NCBI GenBank assembly: GCA_017847725.1
Contig: JAGAXW010000010.1
Span: forward strand, 124,001-188,000
Direction of reading: 5' to 3'
Origin: Prevotella sp.
GTDB taxonomy: Bacteria > Bacteroidota > Bacteroidia > Bacteroidales > Bacteroidaceae
DNA length: 64,000 nt
Shown: in pieces, positions 24,967 through 32,421 of the stretch
Layout of the letters: the number at the start of each line of letters is the position of its first letter
Position numbering within the stretch: position 1 is the first letter of the stretch
Program-made: the position numbers and the translations under genes
The notes under the pieces: model-generated
Database searches by the model: none
The model's input: only the letters and a program-made list of their open reading frames with translations
What the model was told of the DNA's origin: nothing

Positions 24967-26072
24967 TGCTGAAAAGAGGTATCATATTGATGGTGGTAGC
25001 TGCATGCTGTACAGGCATGCGGGCTACCTCCTTTGATACCCAACGGTTAGAGCGGCTAGCGGGCTATCTGAATTTGCAGAAGTTGGATACGCTACCTGTC
25101 GGTGTGACCAATACCTATTATTATAAGAAACACCCGTTGACCATTCGCAAGAACCAGTGGGGTGAGATAGAGCACATTGGTCTTCAGCTTTTCCCACAGT
25201 CTTATAGACAGCAGATGCCTCTGCCTATTTACGATTTTTTGGAGCGATACCTATTGGCTCGGATGGCTACGCCTGCCAAAACGGAAGATGCAACGAGAAT
25301 GCAGTGGGACAAGGTGCATTTCACGATGGGCAACGCAACAACTGCCTTGAAGCTGGACACAACTGCTGTTTTTAGCAATGAATATGTTGACTTGCACGTC
25401 TATCGTGTGTCGTGGTCGGTCAACGGCAGTAAGGTGCTGGAACTGTCGTTTACCATGAATGTCCAGATGCTGATGGGCTGTGATGCTGTTGAGTTGGAAG
25501 ATCGTTTTATCCGTCATCTTGGGCGATATCAGACTCGTCCTGTCGGTGAACCGACATTCAGTGGACTTCCTCAAGACGGTACAGAATATACAAAGACAGA
25601 TACCTATTACATGAGTCCGATGGTGCGCAACGACCTCTATTTCAATCGCAAGACGAAAAAGAAAGCATGGCAGTTGGTGGATGACACCGCACGCCCTACC
25701 AAGACAATCAACAACTGGATGGTGGCCCCAGACAGCAGAAACGAACTGCCCCTGCAGATTACCATTGACAAATATGGCTACTTGCTTGATACGCTACAGA
25801 CTACCTATCGCGCCTGGCAACAACTCTGTATGGATGAGGGTTGTCTACCATATTATGGACTAAAGACGAAAAACAATGGCACGTATGAGGGCTCTGTGTT
25901 TATGGTCAACAAGAAAGGTGGATACGTGCATTTGCTGAGCATCAACATTCCTGAGCGAGCGTTGCAGGACAGGAAGGGCGTTGTCTCGACGGCTCGTATG
26001 CATGCCTATATACCTCTCTTTAATGTCAGTGCGAAATTGATACACAATGTAGAATATGAACCTATCAAATAG
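24966..26072 (+). CDS. Exported protein of unknown function, island gene 5
   Basis: The 368-residue protein has a signal peptide (LKRGIILMVVAACCTGMRATS). A Cys pair in the h-region could be a lipobox but lacks the usual Leu/Ala-Gly context. No family was recognised. Visible features are a Tyr-rich start (TNTYYYKKHPLTIRKNQWGE) and mixed alpha/beta patterns throughout, including a strand-rich C-terminus (YVHLLSINIPERAL; MHAYIPLFNVSAKLIHNVEY). Coupled to the MORN protein by TGATG and overlapping the region before the next start, it belongs to the same transcript. Confidence 0.7.
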   Translation: MLKRGIILMVVAACCTGMRATSFDTQRLERLAGYLNLQKLDTLPVGVTNTYYYKKHPLTIRKNQWGEIEHIGLQLFPQSYRQQMPLPIYDFLERYLLARMATPAKTEDATRMQWDKVHFTMGNATTALKLDTTAVFSNEYVDLHVYRVSWSVNGSKVLELSFTMNVQMLMGCDAVELEDRFIRHLGRYQTRPVGEPTFSGLPQDGTEYTKTDTYYMSPMVRNDLYFNRKTKKKAWQLVDDTARPTKTINNWMVAPDSRNELPLQITIDKYGYLLDTLQTTYRAWQQLCMDEGCLPYYGLKTKNNGTYEGSVFMVNKKGGYVHLLSINIPERALQDRKGVVSTARMHAYIPLFNVSAKLIHNVEYEPIK

Positions 26073-26079
26073 TCAGTAT

Positions 26080-26802
26080 ATGATGAAACGAACATTTATA
26101 CTCATATTGACTGCGCTTGTTGGAATAACTGTATTTTCACAAAGCGTTGAGGAGCAAAAAAAGAAGATTGCTGCCATTAAGAAGAGCAGTAGCTATATCT
26201 ATGCCGAGGTGACCACAACCAGTCAGCAGCAGGCAATAGACCTGGCAACCGACATGCTGCACAACAATGTGAACGAGTGGGCCGCAAAGAAGAAGAAGTT
26301 TGCTGGCTCTTCAAAAATTGTCACTACAAACACGAATTATAGCATAGAGCAGATAACGATGCCCAGAGCTAACATGTATCGTGCTTTCATGTATGTGAAG
26401 AAGTCAGACATTATACCAGCAGACAATGTAGAGGTGAGAGATACACCTGTCGAAGTGTCTACTGCAAAAGATTCGAAGCCCAAGGAGGCAAAGGTAACCC
26501 CCATCAGCAACAGCAATCGTGACTATGTGGTAAGCCAGTTGTTGCCAGTCAAGAACACAGGCCAGCTATCGGCCAAGCTGAAAGACCTGAGAGCCAGTGG
26601 GAAAATTGTCGAGTATGACAATTTGCGTGGCCTGAAAGGTAAGAATATGGCAGAGTACATCATGGTTGTCTTCAACAAAGAGGGCAATGTGGAGGCTATT
26701 CTCAGCGAGGGCGAGAACCGTGTCAATCTGCTGACATCCGCTCCAGACCAGCTGACCAACTACAAAGGGCGTGGTGCCATTGGTGTGAAAGTAAAAATGT
26801 AA
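26080..26802 (+). CDS. Exported protein, possibly LPP20-like, island gene 6
   Basis: The 240-residue protein has signal peptide MMKRTFILILTALVGITVFS. After it comes SSSYIYAEVTTTSQQQAIDLATDMLHNNV, which recalls the LPP20-type domain (short strand, then a helix with regularly spaced Ala); this likeness is weak. The C-terminal part (NRDYVVSQLLPVKNTGQLSA; GAIGVKVKM) is a separate alpha/beta unit. The start MMKRTF (26080) was chosen over the longer reading because it begins the signal peptide directly and avoids most overlap with the previous gene (its stop is at 26070-26072). Confidence 0.68.
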   Translation: MMKRTFILILTALVGITVFSQSVEEQKKKIAAIKKSSSYIYAEVTTTSQQQAIDLATDMLHNNVNEWAAKKKKFAGSSKIVTTNTNYSIEQITMPRANMYRAFMYVKKSDIIPADNVEVRDTPVEVSTAKDSKPKEAKVTPISNSNRDYVVSQLLPVKNTGQLSAKLKDLRASGKIVEYDNLRGLKGKNMAEYIMVVFNKEGNVEAILSEGENRVNLLTSAPDQLTNYKGRGAIGVKVKM

Positions 26803-26824
26803 ATAAACAAAAGGATAAATAATA

Positions 26825-27859
26825 ATGAAAAAGACAATTCTATGCAGTCTCGTAATGTTGTTGACAACCTTTAGTGCTCATGCTATTGATGTGACCTTGA
26901 CGACAGACGAGGGGTATAATAATCCTGCAATGGTTCAGAAATTGCAAAACAATTTGGCTGCTCTGCTGACGGAGATTAATGCAGCTTACGACCAGAAGCG
27001 CAACCTGAACTTTGCATCAGTCAGTATTGACGACAAAGCCAAGGATGAGTTAGCCACGCTTTGGGATATAACGCGTTTCAGATGCGATGACGATGAGGTG
27101 GTAGACCGGCTATGGCCGTTGCAAAACGGGAGTTTCTACTTACGACAGATACCGATGATCCTCGATCCAGACGGTGAGGTGGTGAAAGAAAGTAAATTTC
27201 AGGAAGTATCCGTAACATTTGACCGTAGCGGAAGGATAGATGAGTTCCGCTTTGCCCTTGATGCGCAACTGTCCGAGAGTATGGAGAAGTGTGGCGATGT
27301 AGTGAGTACGGAACGCCGTATGATTATTCTCCAGTTTGTGGAGCGTTTTCGCACGGCCTATTGCCGTAAGGACATCAACTTCATGAACCAGATTTTCAGC
27401 GACGATGCCTTGATTATAACGGGTAAGATGATGATGCCAAAACCTAACGATATGGGGCAAGGGAATGCCAAAGTAGTATATAATCGCCAGAACAAGCAGC
27501 AATATCTGTCAAACTTACGAAGGGCTTTCTTGCGTAACAAGTATATTGAGGTACATTTTAGTGAAATCGGCGGAGGTTCTGAATCCAATTCTAATTGTCC
27601 GGGAATAACCCAGTCTCGAAACAATCCTAATTTCTATGGTGTACGCCTACGTCAAGAGTGGCGTTCAAGTACCTATAGTGACGATGGATACGTATTCTTA
27701 CTATGGGATTTCTCAGATGAAGCTCATCCGGTGATACAGGTCCGTACCTGGCAACCGACCATGGTCTCTATGGGAAATGGACAAAAGCAGAAACTTGCGG
27801 AGGAAGACATTTTTAATATGAGTTCGGTTGAAGACTTGATAACAGAAGAGAAGAAATGA
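26825..27859 (+). CDS. Exported protein with NTF2-like segment, island gene 7
   Basis: The 344-residue protein has signal peptide KKTILCSLVMLLTTFSAHA. The central segment ILQFVERFRTAYCRKDINFM followed by NQIFSDDALIITG has the helix-helix-strand shape of NTF2/SnoaL-like domains (roughly 160-300). The N-terminal half is helical with a DRSGRIDEFRFAL strand motif. No catalytic residues can be named. The stop TGA overlaps the next ATG (ATGA), so the two are coupled. It follows gene 6 by 22 bp. Confidence 0.68.
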   Translation: MKKTILCSLVMLLTTFSAHAIDVTLTTDEGYNNPAMVQKLQNNLAALLTEINAAYDQKRNLNFASVSIDDKAKDELATLWDITRFRCDDDEVVDRLWPLQNGSFYLRQIPMILDPDGEVVKESKFQEVSVTFDRSGRIDEFRFALDAQLSESMEKCGDVVSTERRMIILQFVERFRTAYCRKDINFMNQIFSDDALIITGKMMMPKPNDMGQGNAKVVYNRQNKQQYLSNLRRAFLRNKYIEVHFSEIGGGSESNSNCPGITQSRNNPNFYGVRLRQEWRSSTYSDDGYVFLLWDFSDEAHPVIQVRTWQPTMVSMGNGQKQKLAEEDIFNMSSVEDLITEEKK

Positions 27860-29406
27860 AGAAAGCATTATTTGTATTGAGTTTATTGATGTTGCTGAAT
27901 CCGAGAATAATGGCTCAGGATAGTGACAATATGCTGAATATAGTCCGTGGTCAGCAGGTTAAGGCCAACCTAAACGGAAAAGGCGGAGCAAAATTCATAG
28001 CTTCCAAGGCAGACTATGTGATTAGGACAACGTTTAAAGATGATGCTGTTTGCGATAAAGCAAGAAAGGTAGGTGAGCATTACGAATATGAGATGTTGTT
28101 GGATATATCAAAGGGGAAAAGCCGTGTTTTTGTCGTTAGCAAAAAGGGTTCGCCTATTTCAGGAAAATCAGATCAGTTGAATATCAATGCTGATGAGTAT
28201 CGGTTTTTCTCCATAGAAGAACCGGGAACCTTGATAGCTATCACGACACAACGAATCGACTCCAAAAGTCATTTTGCCAAGGGTGAAGATCCTGTAGAAG
28301 CACTAATAGAAATTAAAAGTGCCGTGCAACTTAGTGAGATAACGGCCAGTAAATTAATAAAGATTAGTCAGACAGGAGGTACAAAAGGGAAAGACGGCAC
28401 CTATAATTATGGTATCGTTGTCAATGCAAAACAACTTCCGCTTTTAAAGGAGAAGGCTCAGAAGGCCCATGAACTGTACAGAGCAAAGGACGAGTCGGCA
28501 AACAGTTCATGGACAGATGAGCAATGGAAAGAACTTGACCAGTTGCGAGAAAACAGGGATAATGCTTCTAACGATTATGCAGATGCGGTAACGATTAGCT
28601 TACAAGGTAAAAATACGAATCGGGTCTTGCTACGTCCCGATCTTATAGAGAGATTAACCCCAAAAGACAAATTGGTGTGTAATATTGACTTATTAGGTCA
28701 AACGGATACTATTATCCATGAGCAAACTTATCAAGAAGCACTGGCTGTTGCAAAAGAACGATACAAGAACTACCCGCTTCATACGGAAAGTAGCTATTTC
28801 GATGCAGCACGAAATGCTTACGACGTGGTTCTTGCTCATAAGGACTGTCCAATAAATATGAGAGAGTCAATTCGTGCTGAACGTGATACGATGGCCAGTA
28901 TCCGTAGAAATACCTATCTGATAGAAGCAGCCGAGGCAAAAGCCAAACAGTTTGAACAGGAGAAGGGGTTTGAGTGTAAAGAGGTTTACAGGTATCTAGG
29001 TGGAGTAGTCCGCTTTGCCAATCGTATCCTGGCAAGCCATCCAGAGATAACGGGGATACAAACTATCAAGGAAAAGACGCTAAAGCGCCTTGAGTCGCAT
29101 CCAGACAGTAAGAAGGAGGATGGAATGGAAACGATAGTCCATCAGCGTGAAAAGGTGAACGGTACCATATCGTTCAAAAACAAATACATGGCTATACCTT
29201 TCGAAAAGATGCGAATCTTCGGCATTGACCGTCCCAAGATAAAAGAAGGCAAGAGCCACATCATCGGAAAGGTTAATGCTGATGGCACATTCAGTGTGGT
29301 AAAGCCGGACAACATCAAACCATTGTACATTTACGTGACAGGTGAAAAAGATGAAGCCCACTATGTTGGTGATGGTGATGTCAATATGAATATTGTAGTG
29401 AAATAA
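27856..29406 (+). CDS. Exported protein of unknown function, island gene 8
   Basis: The 516-residue protein has signal peptide KKALFVLSLLMLLNPRIMAQ. Residues about 30-180 are strand-rich. Residues 190-250 and 290-400 are long charged helices, possibly coiled or TPR-like (HTESSYFDAARNAYDVVLAH; IEAAEAKAKQFEQEKGF). The C-terminus is again strand-rich (YIYVTGEKDEAHYVGDGDV). No family recognised. The base composition here is the most AT-rich of the coding part of the window. Confidence 0.68.
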   Translation: MKKALFVLSLLMLLNPRIMAQDSDNMLNIVRGQQVKANLNGKGGAKFIASKADYVIRTTFKDDAVCDKARKVGEHYEYEMLLDISKGKSRVFVVSKKGSPISGKSDQLNINADEYRFFSIEEPGTLIAITTQRIDSKSHFAKGEDPVEALIEIKSAVQLSEITASKLIKISQTGGTKGKDGTYNYGIVVNAKQLPLLKEKAQKAHELYRAKDESANSSWTDEQWKELDQLRENRDNASNDYADAVTISLQGKNTNRVLLRPDLIERLTPKDKLVCNIDLLGQTDTIIHEQTYQEALAVAKERYKNYPLHTESSYFDAARNAYDVVLAHKDCPINMRESIRAERDTMASIRRNTYLIEAAEAKAKQFEQEKGFECKEVYRYLGGVVRFANRILASHPEITGIQTIKEKTLKRLESHPDSKKEDGMETIVHQREKVNGTISFKNKYMAIPFEKMRIFGIDRPKIKEGKSHIIGKVNADGTFSVVKPDNIKPLYIYVTGEKDEAHYVGDGDVNMNIVVK

Positions 29407-29442
29407 GGAAACAACCAGATTTTATAACAAATTCTTACAACT

Positions 29443-30258
29443 ATGAAAAAATTATTATTGATGATGTTAGCAATGCTAACAATTGGCAGTCAACTTGATG
29501 TCTGTGCAGCAAAGAAAGAAAAGAAAGAAGGAAAAGGCCTAAAGTGGGAGTGGGACGGTACGAAGTCGGGTAATGAGAACATAGACAAATACCTGCTCCA
29601 GATAGATACCTTGTATCGCAAGGTCCAAGACTACCAGAATAGTCTCGAAGGTTTGGAGATAAAGGAAGATACTTTTTCCGTCAACGGAAAGTATTACATA
29701 ATGTCGCACATGGAGGATGCGAACCACAATATCTATACCCGTGGTCAAGTGAACTGGCAATGTGTACAGGCCTATTCTTTAGGTGCTAACATTATCCTTG
29801 ATATGGCCAATGCAGGATTAGGGTCGGCTAGTGCTGCGTTAGAGTTGCCGCAATTAGGCTTCAAGGCTCTGAAGTTCAGCAAGTATGTCAAGGGAGGCCC
29901 CGCAGTTATTTCCGAAGGCACCAAGGCCATCAAAGCTGTACGTGGAAAATGGGTGGCAAACTCACGACGCTGGAAAGCTATGAAAGACGGTGCTATTGAG
30001 AATGCATCTTCTATTGGCTATGCAGGATTTACGCCGGAAGTCGTTGAGAAATTGAACAAGTGCTACTATATTCGTGAGATTACTACCGAGTCGCCGGAAT
30101 ACGAAGAGGTGGTTAAGCGTTTTACGGGTAAGACTCCTGATGAAATAGCCAAGGAGGCAGAAGAGCAGGCGCAAAAGCTCGCGCAGTCTACTGTTATGCC
30201 AGAGGATAAGAGTAAGTCGCTCGACAAAACTCCAGATTTGGAGGATGAGTTAGGATAG
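29443..30258 (+). CDS. Exported protein of unknown function, island gene 9
   Basis: The 271-residue protein has signal peptide KKLLLMMLAMLTIGSQLDVCA followed by a Lys-rich stretch. A Tyr- and Gln-rich helical part (DTLYRKVQDYQNSLEGLEI) is followed by a Gly/Ala-rich hydrophobic segment (LGANIILDMANAGLGSASAA, about residues 107-126) that could insert in or lie on a membrane. The acidic C-terminus ends DLEDELG. No family recognised. It follows gene 8 by 36 bp on the same strand. Confidence 0.68.
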   Translation: MKKLLLMMLAMLTIGSQLDVCAAKKEKKEGKGLKWEWDGTKSGNENIDKYLLQIDTLYRKVQDYQNSLEGLEIKEDTFSVNGKYYIMSHMEDANHNIYTRGQVNWQCVQAYSLGANIILDMANAGLGSASAALELPQLGFKALKFSKYVKGGPAVISEGTKAIKAVRGKWVANSRRWKAMKDGAIENASSIGYAGFTPEVVEKLNKCYYIREITTESPEYEEVVKRFTGKTPDEIAKEAEEQAQKLAQSTVMPEDKSKSLDKTPDLEDELG

Positions 30259-30291
30259 TAAATCCGAATAGTAAACAAACAGCTAACTATC

Positions 30292-30420
30292 ATGAAGGAA
30301 ATTGGTATCCTTGCATGCTTGGCAATACTGACCTACGAAGAAGAGGAGGCGCAGAAGAATTGCTCAGGATGCAAGGGTACCGGTTTTTTCATATCTGACG
30401 ATGGCTTAATCAGGCCCTAA
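30292..30420 (+). pseudogene. 42-residue remnant ending near GTGFFISDDGLI
   Basis: ATG 30292 to TAA 30420 encodes a short hydrophobic start, then QKNCSGCKGTGFFISDDGLI and stop. GTGFFISDDG resembles the first strand of trypsin-like (HtrA-type) proteases, GxGFxISxDG, which would make this the 5' remnant of a deleted protease gene. CSGCKGTG also fits a DnaJ-type CxxCxGxG knuckle, so the origin is not settled. It lies between the last exported protein and the TerB genes. Confidence 0.4.
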
Positions 30421-30441
30421 TGGATAATTAATCAAATAGCA

Positions 30442-30783
30442 ATGGGAATAGTAGACTGGTTCAAAAACGACTTGAGCTCAAGGGATCGTGTGCTGACGCG
30501 CGATCTTATATCAATGGCTATTGCCGATGGTGAGTTTACGGAAGAAGAACGTCTGGAGATTCTACGAATATGCCGTAGTCAGGGCATTTCAGAGCAAGAG
30601 TTGATGGACTCTATGCGGGGGAAGAATATCTGCATGCCCCAAACCAAAGAGGAAAGATTCAACTATATATCCCATCTGATCAGTGTTATGAATGCCGATG
30701 CGGTGTGTTCGCCATTGGAGGTCCATACGCTGAAAGTGCTTGCTAACAGAATTGGGTTTAATATAGAAGAGGTGTTGCCATGA
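30442..30783 (+). CDS. TerB-like domain protein, complete copy
   Basis: The 113-residue cytosolic, all-helical protein has the TerB pattern LISMAIADGEFTEEERLEIL, with the acidic ADGE turn, and a second related half (LISVMNADAVCSPLEVHTL). TerB domains occur in tellurite/stress operons and as recruiting modules near membrane systems; the biochemical activity is uncertain. Its stop overlaps the ATG of the second TerB gene (ATGA, 30780-30783). Placement at the end of the FtsZ-like island suggests a cytosolic accessory of that system. Confidence 0.75.
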   Translation: MGIVDWFKNDLSSRDRVLTRDLISMAIADGEFTEEERLEILRICRSQGISEQELMDSMRGKNICMPQTKEERFNYISHLISVMNADAVCSPLEVHTLKVLANRIGFNIEEVLP

Positions 30784-31055
30784 GCCTTCTGACACGGTTC
30801 ATCACTTCCGTCACGGAATCTCAGTTCATGCTGGCTCGTGACTTGATGGCGTTGGCTGTTGCGGATGGAGAGATCACAGCTGAGGAACAAGAGGCTATCA
30901 GCAATATCTGCCACATAGAAGGTATTGACGAGGAGCAGCTGATGGATAGCCTTCAACACAGAGACGACCATTGCCCATTGCCCATTGCACATTCCTCATA
31001 CCAGAAAGGAGAAGGAGGATTATCTGAGAGAACTCATCCTGCTGATAGGCGCTGA
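30780..31055 (+). CDS. TerB-like protein, 5' part of a frame-split gene
   Basis: This frame starts MSLLTRFITSVTESQFMLAR and has LMALAVADGEITAEEQEAI, parallel to the preceding TerB. After ...EEQLMDSLQHRDDHCPLP the frame departs from the TerB pattern and ends at 31053-31055 with a nonsense-like tail (SYQKGEGGLSERTHPADRR). The departure coincides with three CCATTGC units (30968-30988). Removing one unit joins this part in frame to the following segment, giving a 225-residue protein. In the present state the product is a truncated half-domain. Confidence 0.7.
   Translation: MSLLTRFITSVTESQFMLARDLMALAVADGEITAEEQEAISNICHIEGIDEEQLMDSLQHRDDHCPLPIAHSSYQKGEGGLSERTHPADRR
30968..30988. repeat. Three perfect CCATTGC heptamers in the second TerB gene
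   Basis: Units at 30968-30974, 30975-30981 and 30982-30988 are identical, followed by a degenerate ACATTCC. Two units would keep the gene open; three put it out of frame. Confidence 0.9.
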
Positions 31056-31479
31056 CGAGTATTGCTCGCCCCAGGAGGTGTATCTTTTCCAGATTGTGGC
31101 CAGTAAGATGGGATTGAATCAGATGGATATCGTGGGGATATTCATGTTGACGGCCACTCATGCCTATTTTCGGGGTGATGTCGGTGCTAAGGTGTTAGCC
31201 AGTTTCCTCAAAAACCATATTGATCCGATTGGGCGAACTGTCGGGCAGAATCGCGAGGGAGTGCGGCAGATGTACGAGACGGTGGCGATGAGCATCGAGC
31301 GTCTGGATGATCAAGAGGCTTATCGTTGTCTTCTGCTCGAGGGTCTTTCCAATGCAACGGAAGCCCTGTCTAAGAATCAGATTCTTATCAATGGCTTCCG
31401 TTGGATAGGAGTAGATTTCTTACAGCTGTTAAAGACTGAAGAAAACAGGATTTTCAAGGAATATACAAACTATTTATAG
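30985..31479 (+). CDS. TerB-like protein, 3' part of a frame-split gene
   Basis: This frame continues the TerB second half: HTRKEKEDYLRELILLIGAD then CSPQEVYLFQIVASKMGLN, matching the complete copy's TKEERFNYISHLISVMNAD then CSPLEVHTLKVLANRIGFN. About 110 further helical residues follow (GVRQMYETVAMSIERLDDQE; NGFRWIGVDFLQLLKTEENR) that are absent from the first copy. The ATG at 30985 lies inside the repeat and may not be a real start. Its end overlaps the convergent barrel gene by 6 bp. Confidence 0.65.
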   Translation: MHIPHTRKEKEDYLRELILLIGADEYCSPQEVYLFQIVASKMGLNQMDIVGIFMLTATHAYFRGDVGAKVLASFLKNHIDPIGRTVGQNREGVRQMYETVAMSIERLDDQEAYRCLLLEGLSNATEALSKNQILINGFRWIGVDFLQLLKTEENRIFKEYTNYL

Positions 31480-32415
31480 GCGCAGGCTTACACCAGCCAT
31501 ATATATATTATTAGAGTCGCTCTGCGTGCCAAATCGGGCAGAGAGACTGACAGTTACTGGACGGAGACGGACAGAGAGGCCGGTACTGACGGCGGGGTCG
31601 TGGTCGCCGGCATGGCCGCCCACGAAGAGACTGTAGTGCTCACAGAGCGTGTAGCCGATGCCGCCGGACAGTTCGTTGCTGCTCTTGGCACGGCCTGCCT
31701 TGAAGTATTGTGCCCCCTCTATATAGATGTGCAGGTACTGGCCACGCAGGGTGGACAGGCGGGCGCTGCCGCCCAGGGCAAGGCGAGGTGAGAGGCTGCC
31801 ACTGCTGCCGCTATACGAGTAGCCGCCAAGTTGGCTGAAGGTAGCGGCAACGTCGTAGCGGAGACAGTGGCTGCCGATGTGTGTGCTGTCGGCATAGCTG
31901 GCACCCAGTGAACCGTATACGGCATTGATGTTGGTGCCGGTGCGCTGGGCTGCGTAACCGATGGTGGCGAAGGCGCTGAGATGGCTGCCGAGTGGCAGGG
32001 CATAGCCACCGTCGACGGTATAGCTCTTCATCGTGATGGTCTGGCCGGGCTGCAGCTGTCCCTGCTCGTCATAGACGGTGCTGAGCTGTCCCATGGCGAG
32101 GTAGCGAAAACCGACGAGCACCACGCCGCGACCTGCGGCCACGGCGACCGTCGGAGCATGGAGTGTGAGGTTAGGACCTTCGGAGGTGGTGACGGACAGT
32201 GCATAGTCGGCTGCCAGGGTGTTGATGCCGATGGCGCTGGCAGGATGGGTGTAGATGTAGGCCGACGACTGGCTGCCCAAACGGGTGCCTCCCGTGCTCA
32301 GCGAGAGTGGTGAGGCGGTGGTCTCGATGACGGGCATGATGCGGCCCTGGGACCATATCTTGGAAACTGCCAGCAGCAGGACGGCTGCAGTGATGTATCG
32401 GATTAGGTGATTCAT
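31474..32415 (-). CDS. PorV/PorQ-like outer-membrane barrel
   Basis: The 313-residue protein has signal peptide IRYITAAVLLLAVSKIWS and then alternating strands of a beta-barrel ending in MAGVSLRL. The opening ETTASPLSLSTGGTRLGSQ, followed by AYIYTHPASA and VGFRYLAMGQ, resembles PorV/PorQ (FadL-like) proteins, which shuttle or retain type 9 secretion substrates at the outer membrane. It directly follows a subtilisin-like gene whose product has a T9SS-type tail (6-bp gap), which supports that reading. Family assignment is by pattern only. Confidence 0.65.
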   Translation of the reverse strand: MNHLIRYITAAVLLLAVSKIWSQGRIMPVIETTASPLSLSTGGTRLGSQSSAYIYTHPASAIGINTLAADYALSVTTSEGPNLTLHAPTVAVAAGRGVVLVGFRYLAMGQLSTVYDEQGQLQPGQTITMKSYTVDGGYALPLGSHLSAFATIGYAAQRTGTNINAVYGSLGASYADSTHIGSHCLRYDVAATFSQLGGYSYSGSSGSLSPRLALGGSARLSTLRGQYLHIYIEGAQYFKAGRAKSSNELSGGIGYTLCEHYSLFVGGHAGDHDPAVSTGLSVRLRPVTVSLSARFGTQSDSNNIYMAGVSLRL

Positions 32416-32421
32416 AGTGAC

